From assembly GCA_025345505.1 (NCBI GenBank), contig JANVCC010000011.1, positions 3,543,849-3,607,848 of the forward strand: a DNA stretch of 64,000 bases, read 5' to 3'. Positions within the stretch are counted from its first letter, which is position 1, and every line of letters starts with the position of its first letter. This document shows positions 37,346 to 47,932 of this stretch, one piece after another. The translations under genes were made by a program, and so were the position numbers. Source of the DNA: Todiramphus chloris collaris (Eukaryota > Chordata > Aves > Coraciiformes > Alcedinidae). Below the pieces are notes generated by a model that was given only the letters and a program-made list of their open reading frames with translations, did not search any database and was not told the origin of the DNA.

Positions 37346-38595
37346 TCTTTTCTTTAACACTGTAAAAAAGGATTTGTATTTTACCTCTGCATCCTGGGAA
37401 CTCACCTTCACACCAGCCACACTAACACATGTAGACTGAAGTGTGGGCAAAAGGTGAGGATGCTTATGCACAAGACTGTTTTTCAAGTACATACACCTCT
37501 AAATGAATGAGGTGTAAGTGTGATGAATTACATCCAGAGCAATACATTTCCCTCTGTCATACTGCTGAGCTCCATGCTCAGAGACATAACAGTATTATAT
37601 GCACAGCTTACAAGACGCACACACTGATATTACAGCTGCCACTAAGAAGGGTACTGAGGAGGGAGTAACAAATGCTGCATTGTCAGTCTGCAACAATAAA
37701 GAATAATTTTCATTCCTTGTGCACAAGAGCTCCAATTATAATCTAATTCAATTCAGATTAACTATGCTTTGATGGCATTTCCATTACGTAAAAAATAAAT
37801 TTATTAGCCAAGTATAATGTGTTTTGACTATAGCTCTAATGCTAATAAGGAGACTGTTTAACTGCCTTAATGCTGCATTTTAACTACAGTTATAAGCTAT
37901 TCCTTCAAAATTTATAATCAGGGTGTGCAAATATTACACTGGAAATTTAGAAAAAGGAAAATTATCGGGATTTACAGGTGAGCTGTTAATAAAGGCTTAT
38001 AATCCATTGGGTTTAAATCCCACCTATTACGAATTTTCAAAGCACGCTTTCATCAAAGTCTCTATCCAGGTGTTTTCTCCTGGGCTAATCTCATGGTCTG
38101 GTGAAAAGTAGCAGACATGATGGGATCAAATTAACATTGCTTTGTCTAAGAATTGTTAATGACTCATTGCAGGTATATCTAAACCACAGACGCTTAATCT
38201 AGTTACAGCTCAAGAGCTGTGTCTTTTATTCTCTATGAATGATCTTGATACCTTTTGTACTGCCAGCCTCTCCAGCAATCCTCACCCTGTCCCTGAGTTC
38301 TTCATGGGTTTGTCTTCTTCTTGTTCATTTACTGTCTGTTGTGGGCTCTTAAGGACAGGGTGTTCACCATTGCCCTCTTTACCCAGTGCACAAATGGAAG
38401 GAGACTTGTAGCTAATTAGCCATTCTGATTAGTGAAGCACATATTTATGTTTCCACCCTGGGCTTTAGGGCATGTGTTTGAGCTATTTCAAATGAGAAAC
38501 CAAAGCAATCTTCCCTCCTGCCTGAAGGAATCCTGAAGTTGGATCAGCTCTGCAGCACTTTGCTGGTCTTCAAGCCATCATTTGCCTTTTGGCAG
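37346..38595. other. Unique DNA with a possible conserved block
   Basis: No repeat is recognised. 37,700-37,925 is rich in TAAT/ATTA homeodomain-type words (for example 'ccaattataatctaattcaa'). It is not simple sequence, which is a look common in conserved non-coding elements. This is an impression from composition only. Confidence 0.35.
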
Positions 38596-38773
38596 GCTGT
38601 GCACAGGATGCTATCACGGATTCAGGAGGCTGACAGCTCTGCTGTTTGCCAAATTACAAGGTACTTTATAGAGCAAGAAGAAACTATCAAACTGGATACC
38701 ATAAGGAAACACGCTCAGCATACACTCACGCCGGTTATTGTAGAAAAGACCTACCCTGACAATTCATCGCAAG
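38596..38773 (+). CDS. Candidate internal coding exon, unknown protein
   Basis: An open plus-strand segment is bounded by plausible splice sites. Upstream is the pyrimidine-rich acceptor 'tttgccttttggcag', followed by the exon from GCT. Downstream is the donor CAAG|GTAAAT at 38,773/38,774. In the open frame it encodes AVHRMLSRIQEADSSAVCQI, then TRYFIEQEETIKLDTIRKHA, then QHTLTPVIVEKTYPDNSSQ, an acidic/basic-balanced, helix-prone stretch with no membrane segment. The exon is 178 bp, entering in phase 0 and leaving in phase 1. The frame extends upstream to an ATG at 38,539 and stops just after the donor (TGA), as expected for intron read-through. I do not recognise the protein and see no partner exon, so it could be chance. 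Confidence 0.3.
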
Positions 38774-39646
38774 GTAAATGATAATTTTTGTGTAGCTTGC
38801 AGTTGAATTGAAATGGCCGCTATTTGGGTAGCTTGCTTTAGTCAAGAAACAGTGGTCTTGTAAGAAGCTAGATGTCCCAGCTACGGAATCACTAAGAAAT
38901 GGATGCAGTAAGAGATCAAAAAATCTGACTACTCCAAATTTATATCTATGGAAGCTCTATTTTAATTACATTCCACAGTGACAGAAAACCAGAATCCTGA
39001 TGTACTTATAATTTGCTTTCTATTTAAATTTACTACTTATTGATGACATTAGTTTATGTGAACAGAAATTAACATTTGATTTCCTTTTCTATTTCACAAT
39101 TTATTTTCAAGACAAAACTACATTCATTGGGAAGTCATCATTGAATCAAATTATATCTGGGAGGAAAAAAAAAAAAAATCACAAAAAAACAACCCCCCCA
39201 GTGTTTGAAGTAATGTCTTTGAAGAGGAGGGGGAAAACAGAATGAAAACAGAACTGTCAGAGGAAATTTGGGCCACTAGTTGGCCTTCTCCAATTATTTA
39301 TGATGAGCAATTTATCCACTCTTTTCAATACTCTTATGGGGAAAATGCATTTTCCACAAAGACATCAACAACGTAATATTAATTTTTTTCTTCAGCTTAA
39401 ATTTTCTTTTTATTACTTAACACACATCTGTAGACAATATATCTAAGTCCCCAAGTTTGTATTTTGCTTTGCAAGTGCAGTTGCTTACATGGGTAAAAGA
39501 TTTATTATAGCAATCTAAAAGATCAAGAAACAACAAGATCAAATGACTGGACTCTAGAGCTGGATTAATTGACTCTGGATATGCTGTATAATTTGTGGGT
39601 TTTTTTTGGTGCAGTTAGAGTAATCAGTCATTGAGAGGCAGACTGC
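38774..39646. other. Unique AT-rich DNA, nothing recognised
   Basis: It has poly-A runs near 39,165. No gene or repeat is recognised. Confidence 0.5.
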
Positions 39647-39673
39647 CAATGATAGGCAGACTGCCTATCATTG
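39647..39673. repeat. 27-bp palindrome nested with a direct repeat
   Basis: Perfect 13-base arms CAATGATAGGCAG and CTGCCTATCATTG surround one central A. The 12-base word AGGCAGACTGCC, itself nearly palindromic, occurs at 39,636-39,647 and again at 39,654-39,665. This nested pattern resembles the product of a local template-switch event. Confidence 0.93.
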
Positions 39674-41161
39674 CAAATCTCTGAGACAAGAGTTTCTAAA
39701 ATACATATTTTGTCTAAACCAGAAGATGGGAGCTACCTGTCAAACTCCATGGACTTTTGCTTGTAGAGTGTCAAATTAGAGGAGCACCATGTTCCCTTCT
39801 GGACTTAATATTTATGAAGTATTTATTTCAGAGCTGATCTGTACTAGTCGCCTAGGTTGAATAATAGGTCAAGCATTTGTGGAAAACCAGACAAACAGAT
39901 ACAGGCATCACCATGGGAAAGAAAATTATAATCTTCAGCCTGTTCAGTGTTTCAACCAGATCTTCAAAATGATGACCAGAAAGCTGAGGGCAACTTGCAG
40001 TTCTAAAACAGCAGCTCTGGTCACAGTCTGAATGGAAACAGTGACATTGGAATGAAATATCATCACATCACACAGCAGGTTAGAGCCACTGAGAATATGC
40101 TCAAGTAATTTTCTCATTTCTAATCTGTACATTAGACATAAATTTGCAACTGATACATAGCAGGGAAAAAAGAAAAGTAAACTAAAAAAAAAAAAAAAAA
40201 GAAGAAAAAAACAAAAAGAAAAGGAAGAAGATCAAACAAAACTCAACCCCAAAAACTCTGTTCTAACTTTATTCCAGAGTGCATAAACACAATCACCCTT
40301 TTTCTGTGTAGGGTGGTAACAACCTCTCTTTTGTGCTTAGTGCCAGTGACACAACATCTGGAAAGGTGTTCTGCTGAAACACCTCATTATCAGAAAGAGC
40401 TGGAGGCACTTCAGAGGCATCCACTCAAACAATTACAGAGCTAGGAGGACTGTTCTGGGAGGAAACAGCCTCTGAATTGTTTGGGAAAGTGATGACTAAG
40501 GCACTGTGTTGGCTCTTTGTGACTTTTATGGGAGGTTTTACAAAGGTTTCAGTGGGATCTTGATGAAGGACAAAGATATGCTAATCAATGGCAAATGTTC
40601 AAAATGTGTGAAAAAGAGGAGGGAAAGGAATATTTAGATGCTACACAGGGTAGAAATAAGGTGGAATTAGGAGGGGAAAAAAATTAGAAATAAACTTTCC
40701 TAAAATGTCAGAATTTATAAGAGGAAAATGAAGAAGAGAAAATGGGTAAAATAATCCCATGGAATAGAATGTGCCTTTTGATGACTTTAAGCTAACTTCA
40801 CTCATAGAAAAAGCTTTAGGAGTTGACATGACATAGACTGGAAACTGGAGATTTTCTAGTCCTGGGAGGTAAACCTGGATAAGGCTCTGAGAAATTTTTA
40901 GCTGATTGTGTGAGTCCAAGTCCAGATTCTGGCTTGTTCTCTATTTTGCAGGTCTAGGCCCTCTGATCTGAGTACATACAAAACAAGAAGTCTTCAGAAA
41001 CACAAAGTTCTCTTTCCCAGTTTTTTCCCTGTCAAAGCTTCAGAGCAAATACAGAAAGGTGAAAATGTTTTCACCTCAGAAACATGTAACCAAGCCCTAC
41101 CATGGAGTACACTCTGTCAGAAAAGAAGCATGACTTTTTGATAAGATCCCTGAATATTTTT
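39674..41161. other. Unique AT-rich DNA
   Basis: It includes a purine/A-rich low-complexity tract at about 40,180-40,235. No gene is recognised. Confidence 0.5.
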
Positions 41162-41180
41162 TATATATATATATATATAT
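41162..41180. repeat. (TA)n dinucleotide repeat
   Basis: About nine TA units. Confidence 0.9.
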
Positions 41181-41476
41181 GAATGTATAGTTTCAGAACA
41201 GGTTTTAGAGGCTTTTGTCTTACTGCCTGTTACAGGAACGTTTATCTTCTACGTATAGAGATGAATTCAGCATCTGATGAACAGTGAGTTGTACAGTATC
41301 TGAACTCCTAACCTCTTCAGCTAATTCTCACCTTTTGCCTCCTCATTATCCACTGTTTATGTGCTCCTATACAAAAAACTCCAAATATTTTAATTGATCA
41401 TAACGAGAAGTCACAAGAAGGAAAGCTGGTCCAACAGTTCTTTCCATCAAGAATAATTATCTTTATTTTTATGTTG

Positions 41477-41546
41477 ATTTTTTTGTTTTGTTTTGGTTTT
41501 TTTTGTTTTGTTTTTTGGGTTTTTTTGGTTGTTTTGTTTGGTTTTG
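41477..41546. repeat. T/G-rich low-complexity tract
   Basis: Repeated TTTTG and TTTGG patterns, similar to the tract at 22,892. Confidence 0.9.
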
Positions 41547-43529
41547 TCTGGAGCGTCAGGACTACAAGAAAAATTATCAATTCTAAGAAGAGACAGCTGT
41601 TACCAGCTTAATGCTGCAAGGAACAAAGGATTCTTGGTTCATCAAGAAGCAATGACTAATGAAGATACACATCCTTTCTCAGCTTTCATCTTCATTTATA
41701 CAATTCAGAAAGACCCTGGAAGCAGGAGAAACCATGTTGATGGCAACAAGGCATTTATAACCTTGAGAAGCTGTGGTTACCTAGAAGCCTGTAAATAAAA
41801 CCTCAAGTTTTCTTCTGACTCTACACCTGCTCTAAATAACCCAGAATGTTAGTGTTTAAATATTTTAATAACTTTAGTTATAATATAGAACCATGTGGAG
41901 CTCCTTTTGCATGCATCCTCCCTCTTCTAGCACTTAGGTTTCCTTTTGTTCTTTGTGAAGGTGCTGGATAATGCATATAATGTACTCAAGTAGTTCTTTT
42001 CAAAGAAAGACATGAAGCAGAATGCGTAAGGAAGGAAAGAGAAAAATGGTGAGACACAGAAAAGTAGTAAATAAGAACTGAAAAATAAATTTCAAGAGTC
42101 TTCTAAAAATATTTTGTAGGAGAATATCGATATCACTAATATCAAAGCAGTCCATCTGTTTGGGCTGCATTGAAGCAGCTCCTAAGCAAGGAGTGAATAA
42201 TGATTAAGCAACAAGAGTCTGGTAAAGTAACAACCCCCATGCCAAGTTATTAGAATTGGTGTAGACCTCTCTTTGTTTCATGTCAGCCAAACAGTGACAC
42301 ACCAGCCTCTCTACTCCAAACCTGTGGTGGCCTTCTCTATGTGTGATTCTTTCAAACTAGCAAGCCCCTAAGCCCACTGCATACTTCTTATATATCCTAC
42401 TGGATCCATCACAGCATCTACACTGTCTCCAAGCACTCCCCAGAAAAACCCTTGAATGTGCTGATGGAACCTTTTACCCCACAATAAGTAGGGGAAGACT
42501 CTGTAAGTGATGATCAGCTATGCTGTCTATCCTGGTTTTATGGAAACTCTGGTGCATCATCCTAATCACTTTCCTGTGTGCTTTAAGGTAACAGTTGATT
42601 GTAGAGTGAGTGAAGATGGGATTTTATTCTGAAAACATTAACCGTTCAGAAACTGGATACATTGAGGAGGAAGAAGAAAGACTTACATCACTCTAGACTG
42701 AGGTGCCAACACAGTCATTGCATAAAGCATGAAAGTACTGAGCACATAGCCTGAAACAGGCTTTATTGCCTGAAGTGGGAGCTCATGCAGCAGACCAACA
42801 GCATGAGAAATGGGATGTGGAGAGACCAGAAGGAAGAATGGACTGGAGTGTACTGAACAAAGAGGAAATCATATAATCAGAGAGAAAAGGTATGGCCCTT
42901 GGCAAGACCTCTGGTAGTAAAATCTATGTTAACAATATCACCTTGTAAATTTGTTGAGTGCATGTAACTCTGCTTCCTCTGGATAATGTTTTTATTATGA
43001 AAAAAAGCCTTCCTCAAAAGATAAATATGTTTCAAAAGGAGTCTTAGTGGAGTTAGCAGATCACACACATTTATAAAAATTAAAGAAATGCAACATTCAA
43101 ACGTTGTTTGGAGTAAAAATGAGAAATCTGTGGCCAGTTGCAAGTCTTTTTGTTTTCTTTTGCAAATTAACAATAAGTAAGCCAGCTCAGTTTGCTTTCC
43201 TGACTTTATAACCAAAAAATATTTCTTTTCATGCAGGTTAGCTGTGGCTCGGAGGGATATTAAACCACTGGCATTAATAATAATCAAAGGCTATCTTCCA
43301 TCAAAACAAGTCAAAGACTTGACAATCTGATTATATCATTTTAGAGAGAGGAAATGAAGTTTAGCATTTGTTTAAACAGAGTGAAATGAATTTAGGAAGT
43401 TACTAAAAAAACCCATTAAAACTCATCTCCCACTCATTCAGTTTCATTATGGATAAAAATCATCAGGCTGGGAGAGAGGAAGGGTCTTAGATACCCTGAC
43501 CCTTGTGAGTATTTTGTTAAGAACGACTA
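41547..43529. other. Unique AT-rich DNA
   Basis: No repeat is recognised. A 136-codon minus-strand frame (42,877-43,287) is rich in Leu/Ile/Lys and has no motif, so it is probably chance. Confidence 0.5.
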
Positions 43530-44165
43530 ACTTGATAAAAAGTCATTTCAATTCAAAGAAATGAAAGGTCCTCCATCTAGGAGCCAGGGATACAGACCAT
43601 ACTTAAAAGGCAGATATGCGCTATGCCAAAACAAGATCTAAGACTTCTTCTTGGATAACCAACTGAAAAAAAAGCCCCAGCAAACCAAAACCAAACAACA
43701 ACAAACAACGAGCAACACACAAAAAAACTAAACCAACAAAAAACCCCATGTGATGCTGTATAAAAGAATGCAATTAAAACTCTGGGTGCTAAACATCGAG
43801 ATAGAATGTAGAAATGCTATTAGTGATAGGACTTGTGAGGATTTTCCTGCACTGTTTCAAGCAGCCACACTTCTAAAACAGATATTAATTAAGAAAGATT
43901 TTGGAAATTATCTTAAAAGTATACACAAACATGACTTTAAGAGGAAATCATAGTTTTTTAATCTATTTAGTATACTTGTAGATGACCGAGAGTTGACCTG
44001 GTCATGGGTTACATGCACTTAGAGAAGGAAGAGCTTTCTGACTGTAAACTGATCTTTAATTTACAAGTAAAATGAAACAAAGTTACCAGCCAGTGTTTGG
44101 AAGATGAAACTAGATAAATTAAGACTAAATCATTGGTAAGATTAGCTCCTCAAACAGTGTATCTA
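43530..44165 (+). mobile_element. Ancient CR1 LINE fragment
   Basis: A plus-strand, heavily decayed ORF2 3' region of L-type CR1. 'cctccatctaggagccaggg' and 'ccatacttaaaaggcaga' (43,570-43,612) match the segment 'gcatctaggaacaa..ccatacttacaggatg'. 'ggataaccaactgaa' follows. After an A/C-rich insertion at about 43,663-43,746, 'tgatgctgtataaaagaatg' resumes. 'taatctatttagtatactt' (43,960) and 'gatgaaactagataaattaa' (44,104) match later stations. No coding frame remains. Confidence 0.6.
43663..43746. repeat. A/C-rich low-complexity tract
   Basis: CAAA/CCAAA/AACAAC-type sequence that interrupts the old CR1 copy. Confidence 0.85.
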
Positions 44166-45720
44166 GATTTCAATCTAGTTTTTCATCAATTAAACTGTGT
44201 AACTTAAGTCTGAGCTGCAGCATACCCATTTGAAAACCAAAAGATACACAGGCAGTGATTGTAGGACTGGCACAGAAATTGCTAAGTGTTGTAATACAGG
44301 ATAGCACAAAACTGAAGGATCACAAAGCTACCAGAGTGACAGGTCCACTCTGGACAACTATATCACTGTAGCAGGGAGGAACTGAGTGTGTCCTTACTGC
44401 TGCTGAAACTCTGGCAGCCCATCCATTCTCCTGGAGCTCCAGACACAGTTACTCATCATCCAAGAATATAGCTGGCCCAGACCTGTAGTTTCCCACAGCA
44501 GGCAAGAGCCTTATACACTGTGCAAAAGCCAAGGGACTTGTACCTCTTTCCACTCCCACCTTTGATGTTCAAGTGTGTTCAGTGGCAGTTGCCTGTCCCA
44601 CTGCCTTGCCTGGAGCCCTCCCATGTCACCCAAGCCTTAGGAAGGAAATGCTCAGCTCTCCCACCACCCTCATGGTGGATGACTGCCCCTGGCCTTCACG
44701 TCTCTTTTCTGGAAAGTCAGAGCTCATTTTCATAATCTCAAATCATACTGATTCTCATTCAGAACTATTTTACATCTTCAAAAACTACAATTCCCCTCCT
44801 TTTTCTTTTACTTGGATACAGAGTGGTTTCTGTTTAGTGACTCAGCCCAGACTAGAAAAGTACATCTATTCAGAAAACTACCTGATGTGCTGATGCTCAC
44901 TTTTTTTCATCATCAACCATTTAGCATTGACAGGATTTAGTACATCCTGAAAATGTATTGTTTAAACATAACAGATAACATATTTTCAAATAGTACAACT
45001 TTCACTTTTAGTCTGTAAAAAGTCGTGATTAGAAAAACATTAATTATCTACTATACTCAACTTGTAGTCTAGAAGAAAGCCCGTCTCAAGCTATATTTAC
45101 AGAATTAACTTTAGAGAATTATAGGGATTATGTCATATTTTACATCATCATTATTCTTACAGGCTGAGGTATCCAAAACAAGTCCAGTTGTATCTAAAAT
45201 TTTCTTTAAAGAACATAGCTGCCCTCAACAATTTTGTGTGTTTGTAGTTATGGAGTTTTTGGTATTAGCAGAAATATTTCAAGTGTAAACATATTTTTTT
45301 TCTCTTTACTATTTGTTTGGAAGACAAAAGGAAAATTAAAGTTTATCCTATGTATGTAAATGTGTGTGGGCGCATGTGTATGAGTGTACATGTGTATACA
45401 TACATGATTTCATTTCTTACTTCTTATATGTCCTAAAATGAAATCTCTTCTACACAGATCTTTCTTTAGACCTGTAAGTACAAGTAATGTTAAAATAAAC
45501 ATTATTCTGTTAATTCATCCATTGTGACCAAAACAAGTTTTATTGAGTAGTGAAATACAATATTTTTTTTCTTGTTAGAAGGAAAATGCTCAGATAAAAG
45601 CTTATACAACCTTCTGAGTATGAATGAATTATTTTGGTACGGCAATATATTGGCAATAGATATATTAATCAACTGGAAGGGATTATGAACCCGCAAAAAG
45701 TCCTTATCCACTTTAGTTGA
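44166..45720. other. Unique DNA
   Basis: No gene is recognised. Overlapping plus-strand frames at 44,520-44,893 lack motifs. A TG-rich patch lies at about 45,360-45,405. Confidence 0.5.
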
Positions 45721-46336
45721 TGTCAGAGAAGGTGACAAATGCGGTGAAGTTTATGCCTCAGCATTGTTGTAGCAGTGAGAACAGACTGCAAACTACAAAC
45801 TGGACGCTGGTTTGTCCGAGATGATGACAAAGCAACCTGGCTCTATCAGTGGGGACAGGCTCCAAACCACGAACTGGACCACAGCTTGTCAGAATGGTGC
45901 CTTATCCGTGTGGAAATCTGCAACTGCATCCCTACGCATGAGCCCACACCCAGGGCCTGGAAGACTAAGGAGTCCAGAGACCCCTGAAACCCACCTGAGG
46001 CCCCTCAGAGAAGGTGTTGCGTGCCACCTCCAGGTGGTAGGTGTGGATAAGCAGGACAGTCCCTGATAAAAGAGCAGGAGCCACTAACATCAAACGGAAT
46101 GTTCTCCCACCGGACCTGAAAGCACATTGGACTGATGGGACGCTGGAGATCCGTGGTGGTAGCTATCACAACTGACTCTTATCTTCCTTCCTTTCCTTTC
46201 TCTCTTTCTCTCTCTGCTTTGCAAACTTTTGTCGGGCAAATAAAGCCACTTGGCACTTTGACTCCGTTTTGAGTCTTAATTTTGTTTCCGAGAATATGAA
46301 TAAAATCTCACTCTGGTTTATGACCAGCATGCGACA
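45721..46336 (+). mobile_element. Solo LTR of an endogenous retrovirus
   Basis: A 616-bp element starts TGTC and ends GACA (4-base inverted termini), flanked on both sides by GTTGA (45,716-45,720 and 46,337-46,341), a 5-bp target-site duplication. It has a TATA-like TGATAAAA near 46,064, a pyrimidine tract at about 46,180-46,215, and the polyadenylation signal AATAAA at 46,239-46,244. Then comes 'tttgactccgttttgagtct' leading to 'tttccgag', a U5-type phrase I associate with avian ERV LTRs. Many CpGs survive, which suggests a fairly young insertion. No primer-binding site, gag, pol or env follows, so it is a solo LTR. The 5-bp duplication fits ERVL better than the 6-bp ALV/ERVK pattern, but the class is not proven. 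Confidence 0.82.
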
Positions 46337-47912
46337 GTTGATCCTTAGCAATTAATTCGATTAGATTTGGGTTTCCTTGTGTCGGTTGATTCAACAGTCA
46401 TCGGTATGTTTTAGAAACAAAACAGCATAGAAGGAATGATATTGTATTTATAGAACCTGTTATACTAGTTTCAAATACTTCAAACAGGCTTTGAGTAGAT
46501 CCATTGGAAGCAATTTTAAGAATAAACAAATATATTAATGCTTTTTGTTTCAGACTTAAGCCACCGCATTAAAATTAAATACTGTATTATTTTACAAGAT
46601 GAAGATAGCACAAAAGATTTTGACCTTCCAGGGGACACACAGAATCACCCTGGGATTTCCAGGTCAGATGAAACTGGTCTCTGTCTCAGAGTCATTCTTT
46701 ATGACTTTTACCTACACGATCTAACATGTTTCTAACATTCATAAAATGAATGGTGTTTGCAGTCTTTCATGGTTAGCTCTGAATGGAGAAGATGTTCTGC
46801 TTCTATACTTGCTACCTATTTCACAACTAATTACTTTTTTTTTTTTTTTTTTGTAGAGCGTGAACGTACAGACATAGTAAGGCACTGTGAGTAGATGTGT
46901 ACATATGTACACCATCACATTCATGTATTTTGTAGGTATTCAAAAGATTTTTTTTTCCAACTCCCTGAAAGGACCTTGTGTAGTTCAAAGAAGTCTGGAC
47001 AGTCACTAAAGGAAGATGGTGGAGGATCTCAGGTTCTAAACTGCCCAGTATCCCTTATCAAGGACACAAAACTTGGCAGAGTCAAGTGGAAAACTTCACT
47101 CTAACAAACATCTTGCATAAAGGAAGAATTGTATCAATAGAAGAGAATTTAAGATGAAAACCTCTGGTAAGACTGGCTGTTCTCAGGCAGGCTGATGTCG
47201 CAGCATTACTGACTATATACTGCTGCTGTGTCAGAGACGAAGGGCAAAGCCTGATTATAATTATAAAAATTGGAGTATTTGCTACTTCTTGGTTTTCTTA
47301 TAGATTCCATTCACCACTTATTCCTTAATTTCATACACTGACACTGCTGCTTCCATAAATTAACACATTTTATGGTTTTATTGCTAGCAAAATAAACTTT
47401 GATGGCATATTTAAAAGATGACAAGGCTATGAAAATGAGTTTGCATTTGCAGAATATTTTTATATTTTAGTATTTTCAATGTATTACAGCCAAAGGTGAA
47501 AAAAAAAAAAAAAGTGTTTAAATAAAAGTGACACAGTGAAGGTTATTCTGGACACATATACTCACAGACACATGCAAAACCGACCTTGAAAGATGTCCCA
47601 TCTGTCAGGTCTCTCCATCTGACTGAAACAGGGAGTTGCTTTGCATCCAACCCATGCTAAACAGAATGAATTCAAAACAAATGTGGCAGGCAGATTCTTG
47701 TCAGTCTAACTAATTAAAAAAAAGAAAAAAAAAAAAAACCAAACAGATGGACATGCAATAACTCTTATTCAACAGGATTTTGGGTGTTTTAAATGAGAAG
47801 GCACTGACATAATTTTCTTATATTGTAAAAGGGAGTGTCCTTATAAATCTGTTTTCAGGTTCTAGATCCTAGCACTTGATGCTGTGTTTCTGATTGTCCC
47901 CCTGCAATACAT
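46337..47912. other. Unique AT-rich DNA
   Basis: No gene is recognised. Homopolymers lie near 46,832-46,853 (T), 47,498-47,513 (A) and 47,718-47,738 (A-rich). The first 80 bases after the LTR also keep CpGs. Confidence 0.5.
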
Positions 47913-47932
47913 ACACACACACACACACACAC
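47913..47932. repeat. (AC)10 dinucleotide repeat
   Basis: Ten uninterrupted AC units. Confidence 0.97.

Noticed and set aside
37923-38111. Short plus-strand frame containing YNPLGLN, which resembles a motif I recall near the C-terminus of the CatSper beta subunit
   Set aside because: A seven-residue match recalled from memory is too short, the surrounding alignment is weak, and birds are reported to lack this gene. A protein search would decide; an extended alignment would revive it as a gene relic.
42877-43287. 136-codon minus-strand frame
   Set aside because: Leu/Ile/Lys-rich, no motif, no splice pair. Frames of this length are expected by chance at this base composition.
45765-46326. Alternative LTR boundaries TGTTGTAG...GACCA with flanking GCAT
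   Set aside because: The 45,721-46,336 solution has a longer target duplication (GTTGA) and better inverted termini (TGTC/GACA).
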